The notes: generated by a model not told the origin, from the letters alone. 42,081 nucleotides of DNA from Chloroflexota bacterium (GCA_014360825.1 JACIWT010000006.1:111165-153245), one strand, 5' to 3'; counted from the stretch's first letter, positions 7,785-16,428 are shown. Translations and numbers: made by a program.

Positions 7785-8534
7785 ATGGCATCGAATGGAG
7801 AGCGGCCAGAGATCCGGATCGGTACCTCCGGCTGGGTGTACCAACATTGGCGCAGCATCTTCTACCCAACGGAGTTGCCCAGCGCAAAATGGTTGGCCTT
7901 CTACGCCGACCATTTCCAGACCGTAGAATTGAATGCTAGTTTCTACCGCTTGCCGAGCGAGAACGCTTTCCGCGCCTGGGCGACTAGCGTGCCAGAGGGG
8001 TTCATTTTTGCCGTGAAGGCCAGTCGCTTTGTGACGCACGTAAAGAAACTGAAAGATGCAGGCGAAGCCATTGAGAACCTCCTCGTCCGAGCACGCCTGA
8101 TGGGCCCCAAATTGGGCCCTATTTTGTACCAATTGCCGCCAGGATGGAACTGCAATCTAGAACGCCTGGCGGATTTCCTGGCTCTGCTGCCGACCGACCT
8201 ACGCTATGCTTTTGAGTTCCGTAATAGCACATGGCTGACAGAACCCGTATATGAAACGCTCGAACGATATGGTGCTGCGCTGTGCATCATCAGCCTGCCC
8301 GAATATCCCCTGATCCTGCGCGCTACTGCGCCTTTTGTTTATATCCGTCTGCATGGAGCGCAGGCGCTCTACGGGAGCCGGTACAGTGACCGAGAGTTAG
8401 CCTGGTGGGCAGAGCAAATAGCCGCTTTCCGCGATGAGGGGCGTGACGTGTATGTCTATTTCAACAACGATGCCTTTGGCTACGCGGTAGAGAACGCTTT
8501 CACCTTGCGACGCGTGCTTGGAGAAGGTTGTTAG
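7785..8534 (+). CDS. DUF72 family TIM-barrel protein (YecE-like)
   Basis: This 249-residue cytoplasmic protein has the DUF72 hallmarks: RIGTSGWVYQHWRSIFYP at the N-terminus, HFQTVELNASFYRLPS, FAVKASRFVTH, LGPILYQLPP, a conserved YAFEFRNSTW and YIRLHG. The near-C-terminal VYVYFNNDAFGYAVENA is also diagnostic. The fold is a TIM barrel of the endonuclease-IV type, but no activity is firmly established for the family. It starts three bases after the nitroreductase stop, so the two are co-transcribed. The last gene of the plus-strand unit, it faces the alcohol dehydrogenase gene tail to tail across a hairpin. The family identification is sure; the role is not. Confidence 0.92.
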   Translation: MASNGERPEIRIGTSGWVYQHWRSIFYPTELPSAKWLAFYADHFQTVELNASFYRLPSENAFRAWATSVPEGFIFAVKASRFVTHVKKLKDAGEAIENLLVRARLMGPKLGPILYQLPPGWNCNLERLADFLALLPTDLRYAFEFRNSTWLTEPVYETLERYGAALCIISLPEYPLILRATAPFVYIRLHGAQALYGSRYSDRELAWWAEQIAAFRDEGRDVYVYFNNDAFGYAVENAFTLRRVLGEGC

Positions 8535-8574
8535 CCCCAAAGCCACAGCGCAAGCGGTTATGTTTAAACATAAA

Positions 8575-8624
8575 TCTACCCTGAACTAGGTTAATGACTA
8601 CTCACAACCCAGGATCAGGGTAGA
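8575..8624. terminator. Hairpin between convergent genes, probable bidirectional terminator
   Basis: TCTACCCTGA (8575-8584) pairs with TCAGGGTAGA (8615-8624), with further imperfect pairing of AGGTT and AACCC inside. It lies between the convergent DUF72 and alcohol dehydrogenase genes. A T-rich run follows only on the minus strand, which fits termination of the long PTS operon. Confidence 0.65.
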
Positions 8625-8674
8625 AAGTCTCTATGGCTCTTTGAATTCCACAGCGCCGCTTTTGTTGCTCAGGG

Positions 8675-9739
8675 TCAATCCATCTTGACTATCACGCGGT
8701 AAGTATCCGGCCGTACCGCCAAATCCAAAGCCTCCTTGAGTTCTCTGAAAGGCATCACGGCCTCAATAGCAGGGCCTACGTTAACCATTCGCAGAGAGAG
8801 TAGTTTCGCTGCCACGCGTAGATCTTCGGGATCTTTCCCATTCGTGCCGGAGATGATGAACTCTTTGGAATGGATCTGATTGGGATCCAATTCTAAAGGG
8901 GTGGGCGGATAAGCAGCGGCAAAGAGAACGAAGCGACCGCCATAATCCAGCATCTTCATCGCTTGTTCGTTGACTTTGCCACTTCCGAACGCGGCGATGA
9001 CGAAATTTGCCCCACGGCCTTCTGTAAGGGCTTTCACTTGTTCCACGGGGTCTTCTTCAGAGGCGTTGATCACCGCGTTGGCCCCCACTTCGCGGGCCTT
9101 CTCCAGGCGTTGCGCCATCAGTTCGCTGACGATGGTGCGGGCTCCATAGAGTTTCGCTACCATGAGGTTCAACAATCCCATTGCTCCGGCGCCGATGATC
9201 ACAACGTCGTCGCCAAGTTTGATGTCCAGTTTTTTCATGCTGTGTATGACGCACGACAATGGTTCACCCAAAGCCAGTTCCTCAAATGGTACATCACCAG
9301 GGGCCCTGAACAGTTCATTTTCGTTCACTACTCTGTATTCGCTGAAACCCCACAGACCCGGCAACCCTTCATATTGGGATACATACTTGCCATACAAATC
9401 CCAGCCGTATTTGCACCTCTGGTTCCAGCCACGCCGGCAATAGTAGCAAGCCCCGCAATCGGAGCCCACACCCAAGACCACCTTATCACCTGGCTTGAAA
9501 TCCTGGAGTACGGCCTCTCCTACCTCTACTATTTCGCCCGAAGCCTCGTGTCCCCCTATCATGGGGAAACCGAGCCCTGGAACTCTAGAGCCTTTCCACG
9601 TGCGTTGTTCCACTGTGCAAATAGCACAAGCCTTGATCTTGACCAACACTTGGTTAGGCTTGGGAGCCGGGCGAGCGATTTCTCGGAATTCCAATTCTCC
9701 TGGGGCGGTGAAAACCGCCACGGTCATTTTTTCTGTCAT
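8675..9739 (-). CDS. Zinc-dependent alcohol/polyol dehydrogenase (MDR family)
   Basis: This is a 354-residue medium-chain dehydrogenase that would oxidise a secondary alcohol of a sugar or polyol with NAD(P). The catalytic-zinc ligands are visible as C41 (in AICTVEQ, where most relatives have CGxD) and H64-E65 (GGHEASGEI). The structural-zinc cysteines are C95, C98, C101 and C109 (CGACYYCRRGWNQRC). The Rossmann motif GAGAMG lies near residue 189. The closest resemblance is to the threonine/sorbitol dehydrogenase branch. It is the last gene of the minus-strand unit and starts four bases after the aldolase stop, with AGGTGAAAGG just before its ATG. A pairing of polyol dehydrogenase, class I aldolase and PTS suggests conversion of a sugar-alcohol phosphate to a ketose phosphate before cleavage. 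The exact substrate is not predictable from this reading. Confidence 0.9.
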   Translation of the reverse strand: MTEKMTVAVFTAPGELEFREIARPAPKPNQVLVKIKACAICTVEQRTWKGSRVPGLGFPMIGGHEASGEIVEVGEAVLQDFKPGDKVVLGVGSDCGACYYCRRGWNQRCKYGWDLYGKYVSQYEGLPGLWGFSEYRVVNENELFRAPGDVPFEELALGEPLSCVIHSMKKLDIKLGDDVVIIGAGAMGLLNLMVAKLYGARTIVSELMAQRLEKAREVGANAVINASEEDPVEQVKALTEGRGANFVIAAFGSGKVNEQAMKMLDYGGRFVLFAAAYPPTPLELDPNQIHSKEFIISGTNGKDPEDLRVAAKLLSLRMVNVGPAIEAVMPFRELKEALDLAVRPDTYRVIVKMD

Positions 9740-9743
9740 CCTT

Positions 9744-10532
9744 TCACCTCAGCAACTTAAGGGCTGCTTCCACAGAAGCATCTTCGTGCAGGATAGCAGC
9801 AATAGCCCTTGTGATTTTGTCGGGATGTTCGTGCTGCCACAAATTACGGCCCATAGCAACACCTGCACCCCCACCTTCAATAGCACCCTTGACGGTTTCT
9901 AATACGTCCTGATCACTTTCCATCTTCTCTCCGCCCAGGATTAGCACGGGCAAGCCAAGGCAGCTCTCTGTCACCATCCTAAAACTCTCCGGGGTGCCAG
10001 TGTAGGTCGTCTTGATGAAATCCGCTCCGTACTCAGCGCCAATGCGCGCTGCTAATGCAACATGTTTAGGGTCAGTACCTCGACCGCCGCCCTTGACGCG
10101 GACCAACATCTCCGCTAAAAGCGGCATGCCCCACTCTTGACATGCGCTACCTAGTTCGGCCAAATAGGGGAGATTCCCGGCTTCACCCTCGCCACAGTAA
10201 CCCATGCAGATCACACCATCAGCGCCTATCCGCAGGGCATCTTCGACCGTGAACAGCAATTTCATGCCAGCGCTAAAGTCGCCGAGCGCAGTCACTCCGC
10301 CATCGACCCGTAGGATCAATCCGACGTGGTCGAGCAGGTCAGCACATTTATGGGCTGTGCCGAAACTTGTCGCAATCGCATCGGCTCCACCAGCTATCAA
10401 TTTTTCAACAGCAACTCGCGGATCCACAAGGCCGGGCATTGGTCCCATGCCGCTGGCATGGTCCAGGACTGCTACTAATGCCCTTCCATCGGGTCTAAAA
10501 ATCTTTCTTAATCTTGCTATTTTACCGCTCAT
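9744..10532 (-). CDS. Class I aldolase of the FbaB/LsrF (DhnA) family
   Basis: This is a 262-residue Schiff-base aldolase. LVAVLDHASGMGPMPGL near residue 20 is the family's first strand. K174 in ADFIKTTYTG is the expected Schiff-base lysine, and LILGGEKMESD plus GAGVAMGRNLWQHE form the phosphate-binding C-terminal strands typical of archaeal-type fructose-bisphosphate aldolases and LsrF. A strong AAGGAG precedes the ATG by nine bases. It sits between the PTS permease and the dehydrogenase, so it probably cleaves the phosphorylated product of the transported sugar into a triose phosphate and an aldehyde. The aldehyde could then be the substrate of the aldehyde oxidoreductase at the head of the operon (inference). 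Alternatives are an ordinary fructose-bisphosphate aldolase or a transaldol-type enzyme. Confidence 0.88.
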   Translation of the reverse strand: MSGKIARLRKIFRPDGRALVAVLDHASGMGPMPGLVDPRVAVEKLIAGGADAIATSFGTAHKCADLLDHVGLILRVDGGVTALGDFSAGMKLLFTVEDALRIGADGVICMGYCGEGEAGNLPYLAELGSACQEWGMPLLAEMLVRVKGGGRGTDPKHVALAARIGAEYGADFIKTTYTGTPESFRMVTESCLGLPVLILGGEKMESDQDVLETVKGAIEGGGAGVAMGRNLWQHEHPDKITRAIAAILHEDASVEAALKLLR

Positions 10533-10561
10533 CTTATGAAACTCCTTGTTTTAGATTGTAT

Positions 10562-10612
10562 GGCAAGGAACACTTGCCTGAAGAGCAGCCCAACCTATTG
10601 CTGGGCTGCTCT
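10562..10612 (-). terminator. Two consecutive hairpins between PTS IIC-IID and the aldolase
   Basis: An 11-bp perfect stem (10582-10592 with 10602-10612, arm AGAGCAGCCCA) is followed on the minus strand by a 6-bp stem (GGCAAG/CTTGCC, 10562-10578). No long T-run follows either one, so these may be a leaky terminator or RNA-processing elements that set different levels for the transporter and the enzymes. Confidence 0.55.
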
Positions 10613-10640
10613 CTTAGTGACACTGTGCCCGGCACTGCCC

Positions 10641-12425
10641 TTAGCCGATGAAAAGCTGACGCAGCAGCAACAGCGAAGTCTTGGCTTGCTCTGGTTCGAT
10701 CGGTTTGCCAAGGATGCTGGCATTGTTGAAAAGCGGCAGAGGGATGGGATAGGCCCCCACCAGGCAGATGATCATCAGGACGACCATGACGAAGATGGCC
10801 GACTTGCCGCGACGCAGCAGCCAATAGGCGAAGAAGAAGATGAGCAATGGCAGTAGGCTGGGCATAATGGAATCCAGGATTTTCTGCAACTGGATAGGTG
10901 AGGTGCCGAAGAAAGATGGTGCCCAACGCACCTGCAGGTTGACGAGTTTCACCACCAAGCCGCCGACCACGAACTGCCCAACCACCGTGGCTGCCGTGGA
11001 GAGCTCAGCCAACAGGTTGCGCTGCTGCAGATCTTGCAGGGCACTCAAACCCCGACGGTAGCCGAAGCGCATGAAGTAGTAGGGGATGAGCAGATTGGAA
11101 AGCCCCAGCACCACTAGGACAGTGATGGGCGCCAACCACATCAGAGCCGTGTTGCCAGACTGTGCCCAGGAAGCAGTGATGGCCAGGATGATGGGAATGT
11201 AGGTGGCCCAGAACAGAGAGTCCCCTACCCCGGCGAAGGGCCCCATCATGGCCACTTTCACACCCTGAATGGCTGCTTCGTCTACCGGCTGGCCATTGGC
11301 CCGCTCCTCCTCCATGGACGCCAGCACACCGGGGATGATGGCTCCCAACCAGGGATTGGTGTTGTAGAAGACCATGTGACGCTTCAGCGCGGCGCTAATC
11401 TCTTCCTTGGTCTTGTAAAAGCGCCGGATCACAGGTACCATTGTCTGTGCGAAGCCCAGTCCGCCCAACACCTCCCACGAGGCCACCTGGAATAGGTTCC
11501 AGTGGCGCCAGTACATGGCCAGGATGTCCTCATCCGTCAACTTCAGTTCCCGTGCCGGTCGCGCAGGGGCCTCGCTGACCGCTGTTGTGGGCGCGCCCTC
11601 CTCTCTGCGGGTAGCCAACATATGCACCAATGCCAGGCCGACGCCAGCCAAAGCCAAGGCCAGCGGGTCAGGTTTGAGATAGATGGCTGCTACAATGCCC
11701 AAGAAGAGGTAGCCGATGAGACGGGTGCCCATCTGATAAAGCAGGAGGGCGAAGCCCAGAGCAGGAAGAACGCCGGCCAGGAAGCCCATGCCCTCCAAAA
11801 CCCACCCGGCATTGGTCTGCAACCATTGGACGGCAGCCTGCACTGCGGGCACGCCAACGAACCCCCCAATGAACGCCGGGACTAGGTTCACTGCAATGCT
11901 AAATGAAGTAACTTGCCATGCCGTGTTCTGGATGTCCACTCCACGGAAGTCCCCTTCTTCGGCACGCCGTTTGGCAATGCCCAATGGAAGGTGGTTCCAG
12001 GAGAGAGCGGCCATCATGAGCGTCTGCGAGAGGATGGCTACGGGCATGACAAGGGCCAAAGCATCCGCCGTTTGGAGCCCAGCACGGATGACAAAGACGG
12101 TGGTCATGATGGTAGCCAAGTAGGGTTGCGGTGGGATTGAGGCTCCCACTACGAAAACGCCCAGGAACATCAATTCGATCACCGCGCCCACGGCTAGCCC
12201 TTCTAACGGCCGCCCCAGTAAGAGACCCACCAAGAAGGCAGTGGCTACCTGGCTTTTTGTCAGAGTGTTGCGAATAGCTGCCATAGCAGCCAGCCACCAG
12301 GCCAGAGTCTTGTTCTCTTTCTGCGAGAGAACAGGGATGAATTGGGGCAGCCAGTGAAAGATGATTTGCCAGCCGGCGGCAGCAAAGGCTGCTACCAAAC
12401 CGCCATAGAAATCAAGTTGCTGCAT
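10641..12425 (-). CDS. Mannose-family PTS permease, fused IIC-IID
   Basis: This 594-residue integral membrane protein combines two subunits that are normally separate. Residues 1 to about 270 are EIIC (PTS-Sor): LVGLLLGRPLEGLAVGAV, ELMFLGVFVVGASIPP and several hydrophobic helices. A hydrophilic alanine/proline linker (about 272-295) follows. EIID fills the rest, with FQVASWEVLGGLGFAQTM, a HMVFYNTNPWLGAIIPGV block and VAMMGPFAGVGDSLFW, all characteristic of the IID family. Together they form the sugar channel of a mannose/fructose/sorbose-type phosphotransferase system. Its IIB and IIA partners are the two genes just upstream. The ATG at 12425 has AAGGAG about ten bases before it. No EI or HPr gene is in the window, so general PTS proteins must be encoded elsewhere. 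The fusion is clear because the frame is uninterrupted across the linker. Confidence 0.93.
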   Translation of the reverse strand: MQQLDFYGGLVAAFAAAGWQIIFHWLPQFIPVLSQKENKTLAWWLAAMAAIRNTLTKSQVATAFLVGLLLGRPLEGLAVGAVIELMFLGVFVVGASIPPQPYLATIMTTVFVIRAGLQTADALALVMPVAILSQTLMMAALSWNHLPLGIAKRRAEEGDFRGVDIQNTAWQVTSFSIAVNLVPAFIGGFVGVPAVQAAVQWLQTNAGWVLEGMGFLAGVLPALGFALLLYQMGTRLIGYLFLGIVAAIYLKPDPLALALAGVGLALVHMLATRREEGAPTTAVSEAPARPARELKLTDEDILAMYWRHWNLFQVASWEVLGGLGFAQTMVPVIRRFYKTKEEISAALKRHMVFYNTNPWLGAIIPGVLASMEEERANGQPVDEAAIQGVKVAMMGPFAGVGDSLFWATYIPIILAITASWAQSGNTALMWLAPITVLVVLGLSNLLIPYYFMRFGYRRGLSALQDLQQRNLLAELSTAATVVGQFVVGGLVVKLVNLQVRWAPSFFGTSPIQLQKILDSIMPSLLPLLIFFFAYWLLRRGKSAIFVMVVLMIICLVGAYPIPLPLFNNASILGKPIEPEQAKTSLLLLRQLFIG

Positions 12426-12547
12426 GAGATTTCACTCCTTTCTTTCTACCTTAAAAATATGCAGACCCAAAACCCTGTATTACAATTACTTTTTGGCCTG
12501 TCTCACATCACCCCCTTTCCACAAACGTCGCTGCGAAGGAATCGTTG

Positions 12548-13045
12548 TCATACTTTTTCTAACAAAGTCGCCAAATCAACTCGATGATCGCGAGGGACGA
12601 CGCGGACCTCCAATTTCACCCCGGCTTGCAACAATTCACGAAAAATCTGCACATCCTCTTCGGTTACCGCTATAGACTTAAAGATCTGTTTGCCTGGGCC
12701 GCCTTTGTGTTGGGTCATGCCCCCCACGTTGCCAACATTAATTTCCTTGATGTCCAGTCCAGCCCGCACCAAAGGCAGGACATCGCTGGGATATTTGCAG
12801 AGCACAAAGACCCTTTCCCTATCCCAAACCCCTGACTTTGCCACTTGGACGGTCTGCTCGGTTGTGAGGATCTCAGTGGGCATGCGCGGCGGCGCAGTGA
12901 TATTGACGATTGTCCGCTGTAGTGGATCATTCGCCACTTCATCACTGCAAATGACGATGCGCGTGGCTCCCACATCGGCGATCCAAGCGGTGGTGATTTG
13001 TCCATGGATTAGGCGATCATCTATACGCACCAATACAATAGCCAA
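12548..13045 (-). CDS. Mannose-family PTS component IIB
   Basis: This 165-residue cytoplasmic phosphocarrier takes the phosphoryl group from IIA and passes it to the sugar bound by IIC-IID. H14 in RIDDRLIHGQ is the phosphorylated histidine of this family, and the following TTAWIADVGATRIVICSDEVANDP is typical of the first half, split by a normal loop. The NVGNVGGM motif lies in the C-terminal half, as in ManX/SorB IIB domains. The length matches stand-alone IIB. The start is TTG, with GAGG about ten bases upstream, which is in keeping with the many TTG starts in this window. It lies between IIA and IIC-IID, with a 122-base gap before the latter in which I see no convincing promoter. Confidence 0.93.
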   Translation of the reverse strand: MAIVLVRIDDRLIHGQITTAWIADVGATRIVICSDEVANDPLQRTIVNITAPPRMPTEILTTEQTVQVAKSGVWDRERVFVLCKYPSDVLPLVRAGLDIKEINVGNVGGMTQHKGGPGKQIFKSIAVTEEDVQIFRELLQAGVKLEVRVVPRDHRVDLATLLEKV

Positions 13046-13106
13046 TTGTCTGTTACCTCTTCACCAAAGTGATATATCTCGATATGCTCTATAAGTTATC
13101 AGAAAC

Positions 13107-13517
13107 CTATTTTCTCAACTGCTGGCGCAGCAAAGTTCCCATATCTTGTATCCCCTCACGGCCGGCCCGTATGGCGTGAGTAGCCAGTTCCCTTACCTCC
13201 ATACCTTCGCGCTGCATCAGTATCTCTAACAACATTGGCAAATTCACACCCGAGATACATTCAACGTCGCTCTCCGCCAAGTACCGTAGGGCAGCGTTGC
13301 AAGGGCTGCCTCCAAAAAGGTCCACCAGCACTAGTACTCCATCCACATCGTTCAGGCTTTTGATAGCCTCTGCTATCCTGGATGGCAAGGCTTCAATAGC
13401 ATCATTAGCCTGTAACCCTAATGTCACCACTCTATCCTGTTTGCCACAGATCAATTCGGCTGATCGTAGCAATTCTTTTCCCAAATCGCCATGAGCGACA
13501 ATAACAATGCCTATCAT
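13107..13517 (-). CDS. Mannose-family PTS component IIA
   Basis: This 136-residue cytoplasmic protein accepts phosphate from HPr on H9 (IVIVAHGDLG). GVLVLVDLFGGSPCNAALRY and the NLPMLLEILM stretch are the standard IIA-Man signatures. The size equals an isolated IIA domain. It precedes IIB by 61 bases and follows the EamA transporter by 44 bases, in the same direction, so it belongs to the same transcript. Proteins of this fold also serve as IIA of the dihydroxyacetone kinase (DhaM), but the adjacent IIB and IIC-IID settle the sugar-PTS role. Confidence 0.92.
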   Translation of the reverse strand: MIGIVIVAHGDLGKELLRSAELICGKQDRVVTLGLQANDAIEALPSRIAEAIKSLNDVDGVLVLVDLFGGSPCNAALRYLAESDVECISGVNLPMLLEILMQREGMEVRELATHAIRAGREGIQDMGTLLRQQLRK

Positions 13518-13561
13518 TTGTGCAGAACCCTCTCCCGCTTCCCCCGATGACTACCTCTCAG

Positions 13562-14572
13562 TTAAGACCCCAGTGGTGGCTCTGGCAAGTGTTGCTTCCC
13601 ACGAGCCTGTCCCCACTGGACCACTACCACCCCCAATAACACCAACAGAATGCCCACGGCCATGAGTCCGTTGATGTGCTCTCCTAACAAAAACATTGCT
13701 GCTAGAGGGCCGGTCACTACCCCCAACCTACTAATGGAGGTAACCACCGCCCAAGGGCTGAGCGCCAAGGCCTGGGTGATTGCCAGTACCGACAGGGTAT
13801 TGATCAGCCCGGCAAAAAAGAGGTCACGTACCACCTCTGGTGGTGAAGACCAATAAAGAGATAACTGTCCTTGGGCGGCCAATACAACAAACATAGATGT
13901 TATAGCCATCCCTGTACTCAACCACATGGCCACAAAGACGTCGGCTCCACGCCGGAGAGCATAAGTGAGCAATATACCCCCGACTGCGGCGCAGAACGCT
14001 TCGATTAGAGAGAAGATCACGGCACGAGACCAATATTCTGATACTGGTATGCCCCTTGCCTGGCCTTGCATGAGTATAAAAACCCCTGCCGTAGTCACGA
14101 CCATGCCGACGAGCATTTCCCAATTAAACACTTCTCCCAACACCAGGTAGGCAAGCAGCCCCCCAAAGATGGCTGAGGTCGAGCTAATGGGTGTGGTAAT
14201 GGTTACCCCTCCCCATTTGAGGGATTCGAAATGCAACGAATTGCCCACAGAAAAAATGAGCAGCGCCTGTACCAGGATAGCGGTGATGGATTTCCACCCC
14301 AAGAACCCGTTTGACCCTGGAATTAGCTGGGCCCTGCGGTGCTGCGTCATCAGTATCACTATTAGAGTTATGAAAAATGTTGGCAGAGCCCGCAGCGTAA
14401 CAGCGATAGAGCGCTCTCCCTGTCCCGTAGCCTGGCGTACTAACAGGTTGATCATGGTATAGCATACCACAGAGACAAGAGCCCATACCTCTCCCCGCTT
14501 AGAGGCCTTTGATAGAAGGGACCTCTGAGTCGTCGCTATATCTTGTTGGTTTATGGCCGCCTCCGTTGTCAT
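13562..14572 (-). CDS. EamA/DMT-family transporter
   Basis: This 336-residue membrane protein has about ten hydrophobic helices arranged as two EamA repeats (about 28-165 and 185-318). The second half of each repeat carries the usual PISSTSAIFGGLLAYLVLGE and SRLGVVTGPLAAMFLLGE ends, where the glutamate closes the last helix. DMT exporters move amino acids, nucleotides or small metabolites; the substrate here is not predictable. It is embedded between the aldehyde oxidoreductase and PTS IIA, so it may export an end product of the pathway or import a related compound (inference). The Shine-Dalgarno site is weak, and a perfect inverted repeat lies directly before the start. The hydrophilic N-terminus of about 27 residues is longer than usual, so M1 could be too early. 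Confidence 0.87.
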   Translation of the reverse strand: MTTEAAINQQDIATTQRSLLSKASKRGEVWALVSVVCYTMINLLVRQATGQGERSIAVTLRALPTFFITLIVILMTQHRRAQLIPGSNGFLGWKSITAILVQALLIFSVGNSLHFESLKWGGVTITTPISSTSAIFGGLLAYLVLGEVFNWEMLVGMVVTTAGVFILMQGQARGIPVSEYWSRAVIFSLIEAFCAAVGGILLTYALRRGADVFVAMWLSTGMAITSMFVVLAAQGQLSLYWSSPPEVVRDLFFAGLINTLSVLAITQALALSPWAVVTSISRLGVVTGPLAAMFLLGEHINGLMAVGILLVLLGVVVVQWGQARGKQHLPEPPLGS

Positions 14573-14590
14573 ATCCCGTACATACGGGAT
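14573..14590. promoter_or_regulatory. Perfect inverted repeat before the EamA gene
   Basis: ATCCCGTACATACGGGAT has 8-bp arms with a 2-base centre. It lies between the aldehyde oxidoreductase stop and the EamA ATG. It resembles an operator or a very tight hairpin and could control translation or an internal promoter. Confidence 0.4.
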
Positions 14591-14607
14591 GGTTCTGCAA
14601 GTTACTA

Positions 14608-16413
14608 CTATATTCTTAGATCATCGGCTACGTCTTTCAGGCCTAGATTCTCTAGGGTCCGGCGGATAGGCACGCCTCGGATGTCGAGGCCACGAGCGTG
14701 GTAATACGCCGCTAACAAATCGTCGAAGGGTGTATCGGCAGGCAACTGGGCAACCACACGCGGCGGCAAGGTGTCGGCCTCACTACCGATGCCGCAATGG
14801 CGCATATTGAAAGCCCGTCTGAGATGCCAGATTCGGCTGCCAATCTGATATATGTCATCTTGCACATAATTGTGCCCGGTAACAGCAGTGAGCACCTCAG
14901 CTACCCTCTTATCAGAAAGCGGTCCCACTGTAAAGTGACAGAAAACGGCAGAGGCGTTGATCAAAGCCCTATCCACCGAACGGGCGATAAGCGCCGCCCG
15001 CTCCTTTAGACTCACCTCATCATGTACAGTGCCGCCCTCGTTATGCGAGGCCCCACGAGCACCGGTGGCGTACGAGATCTCTAAGCCACGCATAGCCCGG
15101 GGATGATGCATAGCGAGTTCCAGTCCCTTGACCTGTATAGCAAAAACTTCACTACCCCCGCCAACCTGCTTAGCCGCAGCGCGGCTGCCATAGGATAGAA
15201 TGTTGCCGATGCCCCGGCGATAAGCAATGCGCTCTATCAGTTCCAGGAGTACTTGTCCGTCGCCCCAACGCAACTCTAGACCATCCGTATCTTCTTTGCT
15301 CAAAATGCCGCGCTCATAAGCCTCAATGGCCCAGGCAACGGTACCGCCACACGAAATAGTGTCTATACCATATCGATTACAGAGTTCATTCGCTTTGCAA
15401 AGCACCCGTGGATCGTCAATCATCAGCATAGCACCAAGAGAGCCCACGGTCTCGTATTCAGGGCCAGCGCTCTTGGACACTTGCCAGGCGGACTCGTCCA
15501 CCTGCACTATTCGCCTACATGCGATAGGACAGCGGTAGCAACTCGTCCGTCCCACCACTAGGCCAGCATTTTCCATAGCCTGTCCGCTTATCTTTTCGCC
15601 CTGCTCCCGCCACTCGATTGCCTCAACATTCCAATTTTTTACCGGCACGTCGTTTAGATCCAGTGCCAATCCCATCCCCCAGGCTGTCCCGCCAGTGCGC
15701 AAGGTGTGGACCCAAGCGTCATTTTTATAGGAGGAGATAAGTGCCCCACGCAATTCGGCTAGCGACCCGGGGTCAGCGACTGCCACCTCCCCATCGCCTT
15801 CAGCAATCAAGGCTTTCAGACGTTTGGCGCCCAGAACTGCGCCTAAGCCGCAGCGCGCAGCAGTATCGCTACCACGATGATGGATGCCAGAAATGTGCAC
15901 CAGATTTTCGCCTGCGGGGCCAATGCTGGCTATCTGGCTGCGCTGCCCGTGAGTTTTCTTCAACACTCGCTCGGTCTCATAGGTATCAAGTCCCCAAAGA
16001 GGGGAGGCATCGTGCAGGGTAATACCGTCGTTGGTAACTTTGAGGTAGACCGGTTTCTCCGAAGCTCCATATATAAGGAGACCGTCGTAACCCGCAGCCT
16101 TCAAAGCCTGGCCAAAATAGCCTCCCATACTGGACTCGCCCCATACACCTGTAAGCGGTGAACGCGAGCAGAAACTAACCCTACCAACACCAGGGAAAGG
16201 TGTCCCAGTTACTGGACCGGTCATCACTGCCACAATGTTGTTCGGCGATAATGGATCGGTGCCCGGGGGTAAACGATCGTACAACAGCCGAGCCGCCAGT
16301 CCTGCCCCTCCGAGATAACGACCGCACAAAGTCTCATCTAACTGCAAGGAACTAATATTGCCTGTGGAGAGGTTGACTTCCCCTATTTTCCCGATCCAAC
16401 CAGTCAATCCCAT
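14608..16413 (-). CDS. Aldehyde:ferredoxin oxidoreductase, tungsten/molybdenum pterin enzyme
   Basis: This 601-residue cytoplasmic enzyme would oxidise an aldehyde to its acid and reduce ferredoxin. The N-terminal domain begins GWIGKIGEVNLSTGNI and contains RYLGGAGLAARLLYD, the conserved AOR start. The [4Fe-4S] ligands are C292, C295 and C299 (SCYRCPIACRR), with C492 (AVFCHFTVG) as the likely fourth. Pterin-binding stretches such as GSDTAARCGLGAVLGAKRLKA and the GARGASHNEGG region are intact, and the length is typical. It starts 15 bases after the GntR stop with AGGGAG upstream and heads the PTS operon. In that setting the aldehyde is probably made from the transported sugar by the aldolase. 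Its presence indicates an anaerobic metabolism with tungsten or molybdenum uptake elsewhere. Subfamily (AOR, FOR, GOR or benzoyl type) cannot be decided by eye. Confidence 0.93.
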   Translation of the reverse strand: MGLTGWIGKIGEVNLSTGNISSLQLDETLCGRYLGGAGLAARLLYDRLPPGTDPLSPNNIVAVMTGPVTGTPFPGVGRVSFCSRSPLTGVWGESSMGGYFGQALKAAGYDGLLIYGASEKPVYLKVTNDGITLHDASPLWGLDTYETERVLKKTHGQRSQIASIGPAGENLVHISGIHHRGSDTAARCGLGAVLGAKRLKALIAEGDGEVAVADPGSLAELRGALISSYKNDAWVHTLRTGGTAWGMGLALDLNDVPVKNWNVEAIEWREQGEKISGQAMENAGLVVGRTSCYRCPIACRRIVQVDESAWQVSKSAGPEYETVGSLGAMLMIDDPRVLCKANELCNRYGIDTISCGGTVAWAIEAYERGILSKEDTDGLELRWGDGQVLLELIERIAYRRGIGNILSYGSRAAAKQVGGGSEVFAIQVKGLELAMHHPRAMRGLEISYATGARGASHNEGGTVHDEVSLKERAALIARSVDRALINASAVFCHFTVGPLSDKRVAEVLTAVTGHNYVQDDIYQIGSRIWHLRRAFNMRHCGIGSEADTLPPRVVAQLPADTPFDDLLAAYYHARGLDIRGVPIRRTLENLGLKDVADDLRI

Positions 16414-16428
16414 CTACCCTATTCTCCC

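Noticed and set aside
8963-9760. 265-codon open frame on the plus strand
   Set aside because: It is antisense to the alcohol dehydrogenase, shows no recognisable motif and arises from codon bias of the real gene.
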